Positions 1 to 6,888 of a DNA stretch of 46,171 bases are shown here, in pieces (the first letter of the stretch is position 1; the number at the start of each line of letters is the position of its first letter). Location of the stretch: the NCBI GenBank assembly GCA_000961805.1, contig LADV01000283.1, positions 1 through 46,171 of the forward strand, read 5' to 3'. Both the position numbers and the translations under genes were made by a program. Origin of the DNA: Peptococcaceae bacterium BRH_c23. GTDB taxonomy: Bacteria; Bacillota_B; Desulfitobacteriia; Desulfitobacteriales; Desulfitobacteriaceae. A model generated the notes under the pieces. It was not told the DNA's origin and made no database searches. It worked only from the letters and a program-made list of their open reading frames with translations.

Positions 1-83
1 AGGAAACTTGCACGCTCCGTTCTGAGAGGGGCATCTGGAAAAGTACTATTTTAGGATAGCAACTCGCTGGGTGCCTACTCTAC
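1..83 (+). other. Group II intron 3' end (domains V-VI), partial
   Basis: The first bases give a GGAAAC loop followed by a degenerate domain V 3' strand (TTGCACGCTCCGTTC). A domain VI-like helix follows, in which GGCATCTGG pairs with CTGGGTGCC (with G-U pairs) around a loop of about 30 nt, and the sequence ends in CTACTCTAC. This order is the usual 3' terminus of bacterial group II introns. The 5' strand of domain V and any maturase lie outside the window. A second intron-like end follows directly. Confidence 0.6.
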
Positions 84-134
84 GCACGTCCGGTTCTGTG
101 AGGGCTTGGGGTCGTGAGACCCCGGCTACTCGAT
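84..134 (+). other. Second group II intron 3' end, directly abutting the first
   Basis: GCACGTCCGGTTCTGTGAGG is a canonical domain V 3' strand. It is followed by a GGCTTGGGGTC/GACCCCGGCT domain VI hairpin with a GTGA loop and the terminal CTACTCGAT. The matching domain V 5' strand (GAGCCGGATG type) is absent; the preceding bases are the end of the first intron-like sequence. The simplest reading is one intron inserted in domain V of another. A deletion or recombination scar is the alternative. Confidence 0.65.
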
Positions 135-435
135 CCTGACACCAACATATCAACTTATTCAACAACAATCTTGTCCCTGCAGTCGGGGCTGTGGATAGTA
201 CTCGCCGGAACGGCTCCTGGTGGTCACCGTTCCGGTCAGGTTCCTGGAACCTTTCTTTTCTTTAAAAATTCGACATTTTACTTAATATACTTAGAGACTT
301 GGTGCTATTGCTATTGCCATAATGCTACTTATCGGACGCAAATATGAAGGAATTACTAAATAATTGATGAAGATCACTCCATGTTGAGCAGCTTAATAAT
401 TATCCTTTTACTGTGTAATATTCCCATACTTGTGT
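135..435. other. Non-coding flank with repeat copies
   Basis: I see no supportable gene here. The stretch holds an 18-19-bp sequence at 181-199 (GTCGGGGCTGTGGATAGT) that recurs inverted at 5804-5822. It also holds TTATCGGACGCAA at 329-341, which recurs at 890-902. The sequence from about 345 becomes AT-rich towards the promoter of the PIN remnant. Confidence 0.5.
181..199 (+). repeat. Left copy of 19-bp inverted repeat
   Basis: Bases 182-199 (GTCGGGGCTGTGGATAGT) are the exact reverse complement of 5804-5821, and one more base pairs on the outer side. The inner 14 bp (GGGCTGTGGATAGT) also occur in direct orientation at 5698-5711. The copies bracket the recombinase genes and cargo, so they may mark element ends or target duplications. 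Tn554 itself has no such long terminal repeats, so the role is uncertain. Confidence 0.6.
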
Positions 436-441
436 TATAAT
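433..441 (+). promoter_or_regulatory. Extended -10 promoter of the PIN remnant
   Basis: TGTTATAAT is a TGn-extended -10 box with a perfect TATAAT, about 40 bases upstream of the ATG at 480. No good -35 is visible. Confidence 0.4.
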
Positions 442-479
442 TGTTATGGAAGTTTAGAAGTAGGGTGATGGTCAACAAC

Positions 480-716
480 ATGAAGATATATTTTGATATG
501 AACGTATATAATCGTGTTTTCGATGACCAAAGCCAGATGAGAATTCGATTTGAGGCAATGGCTATAGACATATTATTTGAGCTTGTTGAAAAGGGACAGC
601 ATGGGCAGGACTATTTAAAAGAGCAGGGAGAGCTTTATAGAGATATGTCTTTAGATGAAATTTTTGAAGAAGCCCAGAAACATTGGGAATCTTCAGAGGT
701 ACGTAGTGCTCGATAA
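480..716 (+). pseudogene. PIN-domain toxin remnant, possibly chimeric
   Basis: The reading frame from ATG 480 starts MKIYFDMNVYNRVFDD and continues with a helix ending FELVEKG. This matches the N-terminus of PIN-like proteins (MKIYFDxNVYNRPFDD type) with the first catalytic Asp. PIN proteins are normally 130-170 residues. This one has 78 residues, and its second half (DYLKEQGELYRDMSLDEIF) does not look like PIN sequence; it resembles the tail of small antitoxins. I infer an internal deletion that fused two genes of a toxin-antitoxin pair. Nuclease activity is unlikely because the later acidic residues are missing. ATG 468 is an alternative start. A hairpin terminator follows. Confidence 0.45.
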
Positions 717-758
717 TTTTTTTGATCGAGGGAAGGTACTATTGATGTTATCTATTGT

Positions 759-801
759 AAACAAGAGCGAATCCACATTAATTGCGGGTTCGCTCTTGTT
801 T
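759..801 (+). terminator. Hairpin terminator within repeat module R1
   Basis: AAACAAGAGCGAATCCAC pairs with GCGGGTTCGCTCTTGTTT (18-bp stem with few mismatches, AT loop) just after the PIN remnant. The surrounding stretch 717-801, beginning GATCGAGGGAAGG, is similar to 1703-1785 near the antitoxin, so the hairpin belongs to a duplicated module. Confidence 0.6.
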
Positions 802-1046
802 GATTAGTTTGGTTACGCCCAGGGTCCGAACGGTTCCCCTCAGGATTCGACAAAGGGTTTGGACTCGGGCATACTTCACTTAACTCTCATTATCGGACGC
901 AATGTTCACACTAATTTAAAGTCACTCTCGAATTAGAGAGACCTCCCGATAGCATCGGCCTATTTTTTTCAATAAGAAGTATCACTGTGTAGGGCATCAG
1001 ATGCAAGGTGTTTTCGTCTATTTTCGTAAGGCTGCGATACATGAGC
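802..1046. other. Intergenic stretch without a gene
   Basis: Together with R1 this gives about 330 bases without a gene. The only notable item is the TTATCGGACGCAA repeat at 890-902. It lies downstream of the minus-strand toxin gene and ahead of R1. Confidence 0.4.
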
Positions 1047-1325
1047 TCAGTATGGAGGACGCAAACAATGGTCATAGTCCCCAATATTTCGCATTAAACA
1101 ATCATCGTTACCTTCATCGTCAGCAATCCATTCAAATGTAAAACGAATGGACATATTCAAGCTGCCTTCCCAAAGGCTATCGGTGCCTTGAATTCGTTTG
1201 ACTCTGAAAGAAGGATGCTGCCAATCGTCCTGAAACTGATACATCTTGTCCATAAAGAGAGCTTGAACATTCTTAGGCAACTTTTTGAATGCTCGCTTGA
1301 AACGAGAGATACTATCAATCTTCAT
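1047..1325 (-). CDS. RelE/ParE-superfamily toxin
   Basis: The 92-residue product from ATG 1325 (MKIDSISRFKRAFKKLP) has the layout of RelE/ParE mRNA interferases and gyrase toxins: two N-terminal helices rich in Lys and Phe, a VKRIQGTDSLWEGSLNMSIRF beta segment and an FEWIAD strand. The end reads IGDYDHCLRPPY, with His and acidic residues near the C-terminus as in RelE-type enzymes. The ATG overlaps the stop of the AbrB-type antitoxin gene, the coupling usual in type II modules. The family assignment is by pattern only, and the cellular target is not readable. The pair lies in the cargo part of the Tn554-like element and may help maintain it. Confidence 0.65.
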   Translation of the reverse strand: MKIDSISRFKRAFKKLPKNVQALFMDKMYQFQDDWQHPSFRVKRIQGTDSLWEGSLNMSIRFTFEWIADDEGNDDCLMRNIGDYDHCLRPPY

Positions 1326-1626
1326 CTTCTTTCCCCAAATCTGTAAGGAACTCTTCCATGGAGTCAAAATGTTTAACTTTACCAGCTTCTATTTCAGCTT
1401 GAGCTTCACGTTCCCCGACTTGCCATTCTTCAGTCCAGAACCACTGCTGGTCTGCTGGAATGAGCTTTTTAGGTTCTAGAATTATTTTTCCATCTTCAAC
1501 ACATAACTCGAAAACGTCACCATCTGCCAATCGAAGCTCCCTTTTAACCTCGGCCCCAAGCGTGACCACAGTACGTTTTCCTAGTCGCACAAAGCCGAAG
1601 GATTTCTTTTTTGCTTGTGCTTGCAC
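1315..1626 (-). CDS. AbrB/MazE-type antitoxin
   Basis: The product has an N-terminal swapped-hairpin AbrB-like DNA-binding segment (KSFGFVRLGKRTVVTLGAEV, then a KRELRLADGD turn and KIILEPKK). An acidic C-terminal helix (AEIEAGKVKHFDSMEEFL) follows and would wrap the toxin. The start is taken as GTG 1626 because AAAGGCGG lies seven bases upstream; in-frame ATGs at 1656 and 1689 have no ribosome site. The 3' end overlaps the toxin ATG. Such antitoxins usually repress their own operon; a TATACT box sits near 1670 on this strand. Confidence 0.65.
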   Translation of the reverse strand: MQAQAKKKSFGFVRLGKRTVVTLGAEVKRELRLADGDVFELCVEDGKIILEPKKLIPADQQWFWTEEWQVGEREAQAEIEAGKVKHFDSMEEFLTDLGKEDED

Positions 1627-1702
1627 ATCATTACCGCCTTTCAGTATTTCAGACATTCTGTTAAGCATAGTATACCATTTATTACTCAAACCTAGTTAAT
1701 TT

Positions 1703-1785
1703 TTCTGATCGAGGGAAGGCCTCCCCCAAGGTTATCTATACCAAAGAAGAGCGAACCCGCATTAAATGCGGGTTCGCTCGTTGTT
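1703..1785. repeat. Repeat module R2 with a perfect hairpin
   Basis: GAGCGAACCCGCAT and ATGCGGGTTCGCTC (1749-1779) form a perfect 14-bp stem with a TAA loop. The block starts with GATCGAGGGAAGG and shares TTATCTAT and the hairpin with 717-801 (R1). On the minus strand it follows the ribbon-helix-helix gene and could end its transcription. R1 and R2 bracket the toxin-antitoxin pair. Confidence 0.6.
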
Positions 1786-1802
1786 TACATATAAACAACG
1801 TA

Positions 1803-1988
1803 CTACTTAGATTTCCTTGGTTGAGATATTAAATCAAAGAAAATTCTCATTCCTTCTGCTTCATATTTAACAACCATCGTGGTAACCGCAAGATTTATTA
1901 GAGCATTTTGCGTCATGCCAAAAGCTGTAGCCATCTTATCAAGCCCTTCTTTGACCGTTTCAGCTAGTTCAATAGACTGTCTAGCCAA
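1803..1988 (-). CDS. Small ribbon-helix-helix-like protein
   Basis: The 61-residue product (MARQSIELAETVKEGLD, then FGMTQNALINLAVTTMV) has a short strand followed by two helices, typical of ribbon-helix-helix DNA-binding proteins and of plasmid or transposon copy-control proteins. It begins with TTG 1988 after a strong AGGAGGTG site. It lies downstream of tnpC on the same strand and may regulate the element or be an orphan antitoxin. No toxin gene is next to it. The fold is inferred from pattern only. Confidence 0.5.
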   Translation of the reverse strand: MARQSIELAETVKEGLDKMATAFGMTQNALINLAVTTMVVKYEAEGMRIFFDLISQPRKSK

Positions 1989-2065
1989 TTTTTCACCTCC
2001 TCATTTTGGTGTATTGGACTACGATTTTTACACCAGCACAACACCAATCTGCACCACTGTTTACG

Positions 2066-2419
2066 TTAAACACTATCGTACAATTCTCCACCAAGGCGCT
2101 TTAGCTGCTCTTTGAGGTGTTTGACCTCATCTTCCAATACCTTAATGCGTTTATTTTTAGCGGTTAGAAGAACATCTTTATTGGAATTTGTCATATCTTC
2201 TTTTATGTGTTTTCGAGAGGGCAGCCCTTGCTGTTGCTTGCGAAGTGCCTCAATGCGTTCGCGAATAGCTAGGTGCTCATACAAGTAAGTTTTCGAAACA
2301 CCTGACAGTTTAGACACACAATTAAAATTGATGGCTCCTTTGTCTTTTATTAGAATCGTAATTGCTTCATCAACTTTCTTCGCCGTTTCAAACTGTTTCT
2401 GCCTAGAATAGGTTTTCAA
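2066..2419 (-). CDS. tnpC: TnpC-like accessory transposition protein
   Basis: The 117-residue protein has a helix-turn-helix-like segment (INFNCVSKLSGVSKTYLYEH, about residues 30-50) and a C-terminal coiled coil (KNKRIKVLEDEVKHLKEQLKRL). Length, position after tnpB and this layout match TnpC of Tn554 (about 125 aa), which influences transposition efficiency and orientation. The first usable start is TTG 2419. An in-frame TAA lies three codons upstream and no clear ribosome site is visible, so translation probably depended on coupling to tnpB, whose 3' end is damaged. Confidence 0.7.
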   Translation of the reverse strand: MKTYSRQKQFETAKKVDEAITILIKDKGAINFNCVSKLSGVSKTYLYEHLAIRERIEALRKQQQGLPSRKHIKEDMTNSNKDVLLTAKNKRIKVLEDEVKHLKEQLKRLGGELYDSV

Positions 2420-2535
2420 GCCGTCTGATTACGAGGATGATCACCTAGCACTGCGGTCCCTCCCCAACATATTCACGGCCTTTCTTGCTTGCTTTGTTGT
2501 GAGTCTTGCCTTCTTTTAAAACAACTAGGATGGAC

Positions 2536-4377
2536 TCATAACGCTCCAATAAGGTTTGGGTTTTTCTCCATCCAACTCGAACGCCCTTGGTCTTTACCGC
2601 GTTCAATCATTGCTTTCGTTTCCTGCATTTCAAGTTCATATTGAGGGATAAAGTCAGTGGTCGTGCAGAGGTTTCGGCAGGTCAGACAAGGGATTAATTG
2701 TGTGTGACATTCCTGCTTTTTAGGCTTCATGCAGTAACCAAGAGGCATTCTGACGGCATCAAGATTGGAACGAATATATTCCCATTCAACGAGATCCTCA
2801 TTTCCTATGCCTGTTATGTCAATTCTCGCAGGTTTTCCGGATTCATTAATACGAAATAGACCTTGTTTAGTCGCTGTTTCCCAAGACGTTTGCATAGTGG
2901 TATCAAGGATTCTAGCGTATCTAAGGGTCATTTCAGGTGATACATGAGCCATCCACTTCTGAACATGGAGTAAATTCATACCATTGTTAATAAGTTCGAC
3001 TCCTTTTGTATGACGAAACGCATGATTACCAAAGTGAAATACATTTCCTTGGTCGTCGACAATGTTTCGCTGTTTAGCAAGGCGATTTAATGCCTTCTGA
3101 ATGGCATGTCCTTGTGGGCAACGCCCCTTACGTCTACCGTCAAAACGAACAAAGAGAAGTTTATTGGGGTTATTGTCAGGGGTGCTATTCTCTTTAACTT
3201 CCTCAACGACCGCTACTTGATCAGTAATCGGAACACGGTGATTGAGTACTTGTGTTTTTACAATATCGCCGCAAAGATACCAACCTTGACTGGTTCTATC
3301 TAAGCATGTATTAAATTTGAGGTTTAAAATATCGGAAATACGCCAACCGGATGCTCGTAAAATAAGAACGACGGGGATGTACTCAGCAGGGTATATATGT
3401 TCTAGCTGATCCTCTAGTTGTTGAAGGACTCCGTCAGGAATGTATTTAATATCATTTTCGGTTCTTTGGGATTGCCGTGGCAAATCTTCCTTAAACAAAA
3501 GCAACGCGGAAGGAAGTTCTGGCGCTTCTGGATATTGGGCTCTTTGAATGTAGTCTAGAAATGTTCTGATTCCAATGAAATATTTATAGTGCTGTTCTTT
3601 CCAGCCTTTAGTGTATACTCTAAACCAATATAGATAGGCTTCCATGTCTTTTCTGTCCAATTTATTTAAATCGTTCCATGTTACATATCGTTCGTGCAAG
3701 AATACCAAGAACAAACGCAGGCTCATTAAGTCCGTTCTTCCCTGACTATAAGAAATAATGGTTACTCTGAATTTAAGATACCTTTTTGCAAGGCTGCGAA
3801 ACGGTATTGGTATTTTGATGAAATCAAGCAAATAATCACTTTTGTTTTCGGTAATTCTTGCCCCTGGAATCTTTCTCACATCCCATATGTCTTTTTCAGT
3901 TTCCTCACGAGTATCATAAAAGTTTACAAAGAAAGAGTATAGTTGGTTAAATACAACCTGGTAGATACTATTTACATACTTATAGTTGACCTTAGAGTCC
4001 CCTTCAATTAAAAATGTCCTCCATTGAATGTGTGCTTTATCATAGGGGAGATCAACGATGCTCGACGCTCCAGGGTAGTATGTGTTTAAAAATATCCCCA
4101 ATCGTTTGATTGCGGGGCCGTATGCAAAGACTGTACTTAGCCGTAGTTCTTGGTTTTGCATACGGGTTGCAAGCATAAATTTTACTTCATCTCGTTGCAA
4201 AGGAGGGAAGAATGAAAAATTTACAGACTTGGTAGTTGATGACCACTTTGGGGGGCGTAGTTCATTTAAGAAGGAGTCATCTATTTTCCATACATCGTTC
4301 TTCCAGTAGCTCGTAAGACACTTGATGATCTCCTGCTGTTTTACACGGGTAGGTTCTACTCGGAAAGCTTCAATCAA
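2536..4377 (-). CDS. tnpB: TnpB-like tyrosine recombinase, 3' end frameshifted
   Basis: The 613-residue protein is a tyrosine recombinase with the catalytic pattern Arg (SGWRISDIL), His-x-x-Arg (HAFRHTKG) and His...Tyr (WMAHVSPEMTLRYARI), plus a C-terminal Cys-rich segment (CHTQLIPCLTCRNLC) as in Tn554 TnpB. The start overlaps the tnpA stop. The frame stops at TGA after NLIGAL. Removing one G in the GG near 2548 would restore about 35 residues (ERYESILVVLKEGKTHNKAS, ending GEGPQC), which look like the natural C-terminus. The copy therefore seems truncated, though the catalytic domain is complete. Confidence 0.8.
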   Translation of the reverse strand: MIEAFRVEPTRVKQQEIIKCLTSYWKNDVWKIDDSFLNELRPPKWSSTTKSVNFSFFPPLQRDEVKFMLATRMQNQELRLSTVFAYGPAIKRLGIFLNTYYPGASSIVDLPYDKAHIQWRTFLIEGDSKVNYKYVNSIYQVVFNQLYSFFVNFYDTREETEKDIWDVRKIPGARITENKSDYLLDFIKIPIPFRSLAKRYLKFRVTIISYSQGRTDLMSLRLFLVFLHERYVTWNDLNKLDRKDMEAYLYWFRVYTKGWKEQHYKYFIGIRTFLDYIQRAQYPEAPELPSALLLFKEDLPRQSQRTENDIKYIPDGVLQQLEDQLEHIYPAEYIPVVLILRASGWRISDILNLKFNTCLDRTSQGWYLCGDIVKTQVLNHRVPITDQVAVVEEVKENSTPDNNPNKLLFVRFDGRRKGRCPQGHAIQKALNRLAKQRNIVDDQGNVFHFGNHAFRHTKGVELINNGMNLLHVQKWMAHVSPEMTLRYARILDTTMQTSWETATKQGLFRINESGKPARIDITGIGNEDLVEWEYIRSNLDAVRMPLGYCMKPKKQECHTQLIPCLTCRNLCTTTDFIPQYELEMQETKAMIERGKDQGRSSWMEKNPNLIGAL

Positions 4378-5455
4378 TCTGAGTGGCTCCTCTCTTGGTT
4401 TTATTTATCCGTATTCTTGCTTCGGTCTTTTCCCACGCCTCACGAACTTCTTCATCCGTTACATGGTAATACTCTTGCACAGTAGTTTGGTAATTCGCAT
4501 GACCTGCACGTTTTTGTACCAGTTCGGGGGCCCAGCCGAGTCTTCGTAAGCTATCCAAATGGGTATGACGAAACATATGCGGGTGGACTTGAATTCCCGT
4601 TTTTGTACATAACCGTTTAAACAGGGAAGTAATATCACCATACTCTAGAGGCTGATATCTGTTTTCACCTGACATTTTAATAAAGACATGGTTAGTATCC
4701 ACCTCGTCCATATGAAATTCCGTAATATAGTCCAAATACATATTCATTAAGTCGGCACTGACATCCAGCGTTCTGGGGCTGCATACCGTCTTAATCTCGG
4801 CTAAGTTAGACAGCTCACCACGGTCTCTAATGTGAATCCTTCGACCGTCAATTTCAAAATCCTCAAGCCATAGGGCTAGAGCTTCACCAATCCGCATACC
4901 CGATTCCCATAATAGGTACAATAAAAACTCATCCCTAAAATTGGTACATGCTTCAATCATTAAAGCGATGTCTTTCTTGGGTAGCGTTTTTGGACGAGAT
5001 TTAGCCACTTTCAACTTAAGGATTTTTTTGTTAAAGAGCTTGTCCTTATTGATGTGATATAGAAAATCTTTAAAACCTCTTCGGGAACCCATCATCTGTC
5101 GTTTGAGTCTGTCTGAAAGCTTAATTGAGTAATCAACGTGCCGGTTCAAGTAATCGTAAAACACTTCAACGGCCGTCATTATGGTGTTAATGGTGCTGGG
5201 TTTCCTCATTGGAGCCCTTGGTGAAATAGAAAACACCTTGACGTTTGCATGTGGATTTTGAAGCCACCGCATGAATTCAGCCATTTCATCGATTCCTAAA
5301 TCATAATAAAGTAAACCTTTTTGCTCTAGGAACTCAAAATAGAGTTTTAAGTGATGACAATAAGCTCTCAACGTTTCTCTCGCTGAACCGCTATTATCCT
5401 TAAACTTCAAAAACTTTATCACAGGCTCTACGAATTCCCCCTTGTTATTTAGCAA
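4370..5455 (-). CDS. tnpA: TnpA-like tyrosine recombinase, 5' end uncertain
   Basis: The product has an N-terminal SAM-like DNA-binding domain (VIKFLKF, TLRAYCHHLKLYFEFLEQ) and catalytic motifs ESGMRIGEALAL, HMFRHTHLDSL, RAGHANYQTT and the Tyr in EYYHV. Length matches Tn554 TnpA (361 aa). The first in-frame start codon is TTG 5455, with no ribosome site. The frame is open upstream and encodes plausible N-terminal sequence (EVEEVLTKEGKTRYI). An ATG at 5507 after AAAGGAG reads ATG ACG TGA, one base out of frame. I infer a single-base indel near the start. The gene is first in the three-gene set. Confidence 0.8.
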   Translation of the reverse strand: MLNNKGEFVEPVIKFLKFKDNSGSARETLRAYCHHLKLYFEFLEQKGLLYYDLGIDEMAEFMRWLQNPHANVKVFSISPRAPMRKPSTINTIMTAVEVFYDYLNRHVDYSIKLSDRLKRQMMGSRRGFKDFLYHINKDKLFNKKILKLKVAKSRPKTLPKKDIALMIEACTNFRDEFLLYLLWESGMRIGEALALWLEDFEIDGRRIHIRDRGELSNLAEIKTVCSPRTLDVSADLMNMYLDYITEFHMDEVDTNHVFIKMSGENRYQPLEYGDITSLFKRLCTKTGIQVHPHMFRHTHLDSLRRLGWAPELVQKRAGHANYQTTVQEYYHVTDEEVREAWEKTEARIRINKTKRGATQID

Positions 5456-5507
5456 GATATACCTTGTCTTGCCTTCTTTTGTTAAGACTTCTTCAACTTC
5501 ACGTCAT

Positions 5508-6106
5508 TCTTTTCTCCTTTCTTCATGTTTTTTGCAAACAAAAAAGACATTTTACATACTCTCAAATGGGAATGGGAATCCCACCGTCAGTATAAAAATG
5601 CCTTTTCACAGTATACTCTGGAATAATAGTTGAACCTAACCGGTATTGGTTTATTTAAAGCTTAACCCACAGAAATTAAAACAGTGATAGCTCTGTTGGG
5701 CTGTGGATAGTGCCGCATTATGGACAACCCTGCGCTATCGCTGCGGGTTGACCACAATGCTTGGACAAGCCATTTGGGGTCTGTCTTAAAAGAGCTTGAC
5801 CACACTATCCACAGCCCCGACTACACCGCTGCTGTCTTATTCTGCGCGCATCTTGATGATTATGGGATTATGATGGCTCAGTTCAGAGAATATTTTTGTG
5901 TGGCCAAGTCTCTGGAAGGGTGGCTCATTATTCCCGGAGATGAAGTAACGAAATATTCATCGCCCATTAAAATGGGTGTAAGGTTACTCTATGGTTGTTC
6001 CTGTGTGCTTAAAAACGCCATACTATTTTTGTCAGGGTTGCTTACGTAACTACGTTGACTACGTTGTTTATTTGGTATAGTTAAGCTGTAAACACAGTAA
6101 AGAAAT
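5508..6106. other. Non-coding right flank of the recombinase element
   Basis: No gene is supportable. The stretch holds repeat copies at 5698-5711 and 5804-5822 and a CAACCC/GGGTTG hairpin between them. An open frame at 5720-6049 has no ribosome site and an unrecognisable product. The element's end probably lies near 5700-5820, but I cannot fix it. Confidence 0.4.
5698..5822. repeat. Inverted-repeat block matching the left flank
   Basis: GGGCTGTGGATAGT at 5698-5711 repeats 186-199 in direct orientation. ACTATCCACAGCCCCGAC at 5804-5821 is the exact reverse complement of 182-199. The two internal copies thus bound a 125-bp block with inverted ends, resembling the termini of a small insertion element. 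No transposase is encoded within it. Confidence 0.6.
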
Positions 6107-6150
6107 AAGGGATAGTTTGTTCATAGACTACTATGACTACTATCCCTTTT
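6107..6150. terminator. Bidirectional hairpin terminator
   Basis: AAGGGATAGT pairs exactly with ACTATCCCTT, with a 23-base loop and a TTTTCTTAG tail on the plus strand. It lies just beyond the stop of the minus-strand GntR gene. Confidence 0.5.
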
Positions 6151-6192
6151 CTTAGTATAGTTAAGATAGCAGGAGGTTTTAGTGCCCTATTT

Positions 6193-6888
6193 CTACCCCT
6201 CGCCCCTCGACCCTTCCAGATGTCTTCTCATAAGAAGCATTGCTTGTTCTGCGTTATGACTAGCAATAGCCTCGTATATGGAGATATGCTCTTGAATTGT
6301 GCATAGTCCCCCGATATCATGACTAAAACGGAGCGGTCCGGCTTTCTTGATGAGTTCTAAGATATGGACTACAAAGGTTTGCAGCAGTCGATTCATCATT
6401 AAATTCTGAGAAGCTTGAGTTACCAGAAAGTGAAACCGCATATCCGCTTTAGCATAAGCGTCTAAATTTTTTAAGGAAGACTGCATATCACGTAGGGCTT
6501 GGGAAATCCGCTGCAAGTCTTCACCAGAGGCTCGTATTGCCGCTAAGCCTGCACATTCGACTTCGAGGGCAATCCGAGTTTCCTAAAGCTCCTCTAATTT
6601 TGTCGGTTCAGCCGATAAAGCTAACGCCAAAGGGCTAATTACCTCATTTAACTGAGCGTTACGGATGAATGTGCCGTCTCCAGGTATAATTTCAACCCAT
6701 CCTAAAAACTCCATGGTTCTTAAGGCCTCACGCAAGGTTGTCCGGCTAACACCCAATTCTACAGCCATTTCTCTTTCACCCATCAGTCGATCGCCGGGAC
6801 GGAGCTTGCCACCGATGATCAACTTATTGATTTGCTTCAAAACTTCTTGATAGGTTCGGTGAGGTTTCGTAATCTTTTCAAACTGCAT
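6193..6888 (-). pseudogene. GntR/FCD (FadR-type) regulator with an in-frame amber codon
   Basis: From ATG 6888, behind a perfect AGGGAGG site, the frame encodes a winged helix-turn-helix (LRPGDRLMGEREMAVELGVS, RTTLREALRTME) and a C-terminal FCD ligand domain (ALEVECAGLAA, MRFHFLVTQAS, LMRRHLEGSRGEG). Total length is 231 codons, normal for FadR/LldR-like regulators. A single TAG (6583-6585, codon 102) splits the two domains without changing frame; CAG to TAG is the simplest origin. Relatives of the LldR type control lactate operons, which fits the LUD genes upstream. Without suppression only the DNA-binding half is made. UAG decoding as pyrrolysine is possible in some relatives but is not supported here by any pyl gene. 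Confidence 0.8.

Noticed and set aside
114..347. Open frame of 77 codons at the intron end
   Set aside because: It starts inside the intron domain VI hairpin and has no ribosome site or familiar sequence.
2503..5480. GTCTTGCCTTCTTTT present at 2503-2517 and 5466-5480
   Set aside because: Both copies encode Lys-Glu-Gly-Lys-Thr in the tnpB tail and the tnpA head on the minus strand, so a shared peptide explains it better than a recombination site.
5698..5822. CTATCCACA sequences resembling DnaA boxes
   Set aside because: Only two or three copies exist, they belong to a larger repeat, and no replication gene is nearby.
5720..6049. Open frame of 109 codons on the plus strand
   Set aside because: It has no ribosome site, begins inside the repeat block 5698-5822, and its product shows no recognisable motif.
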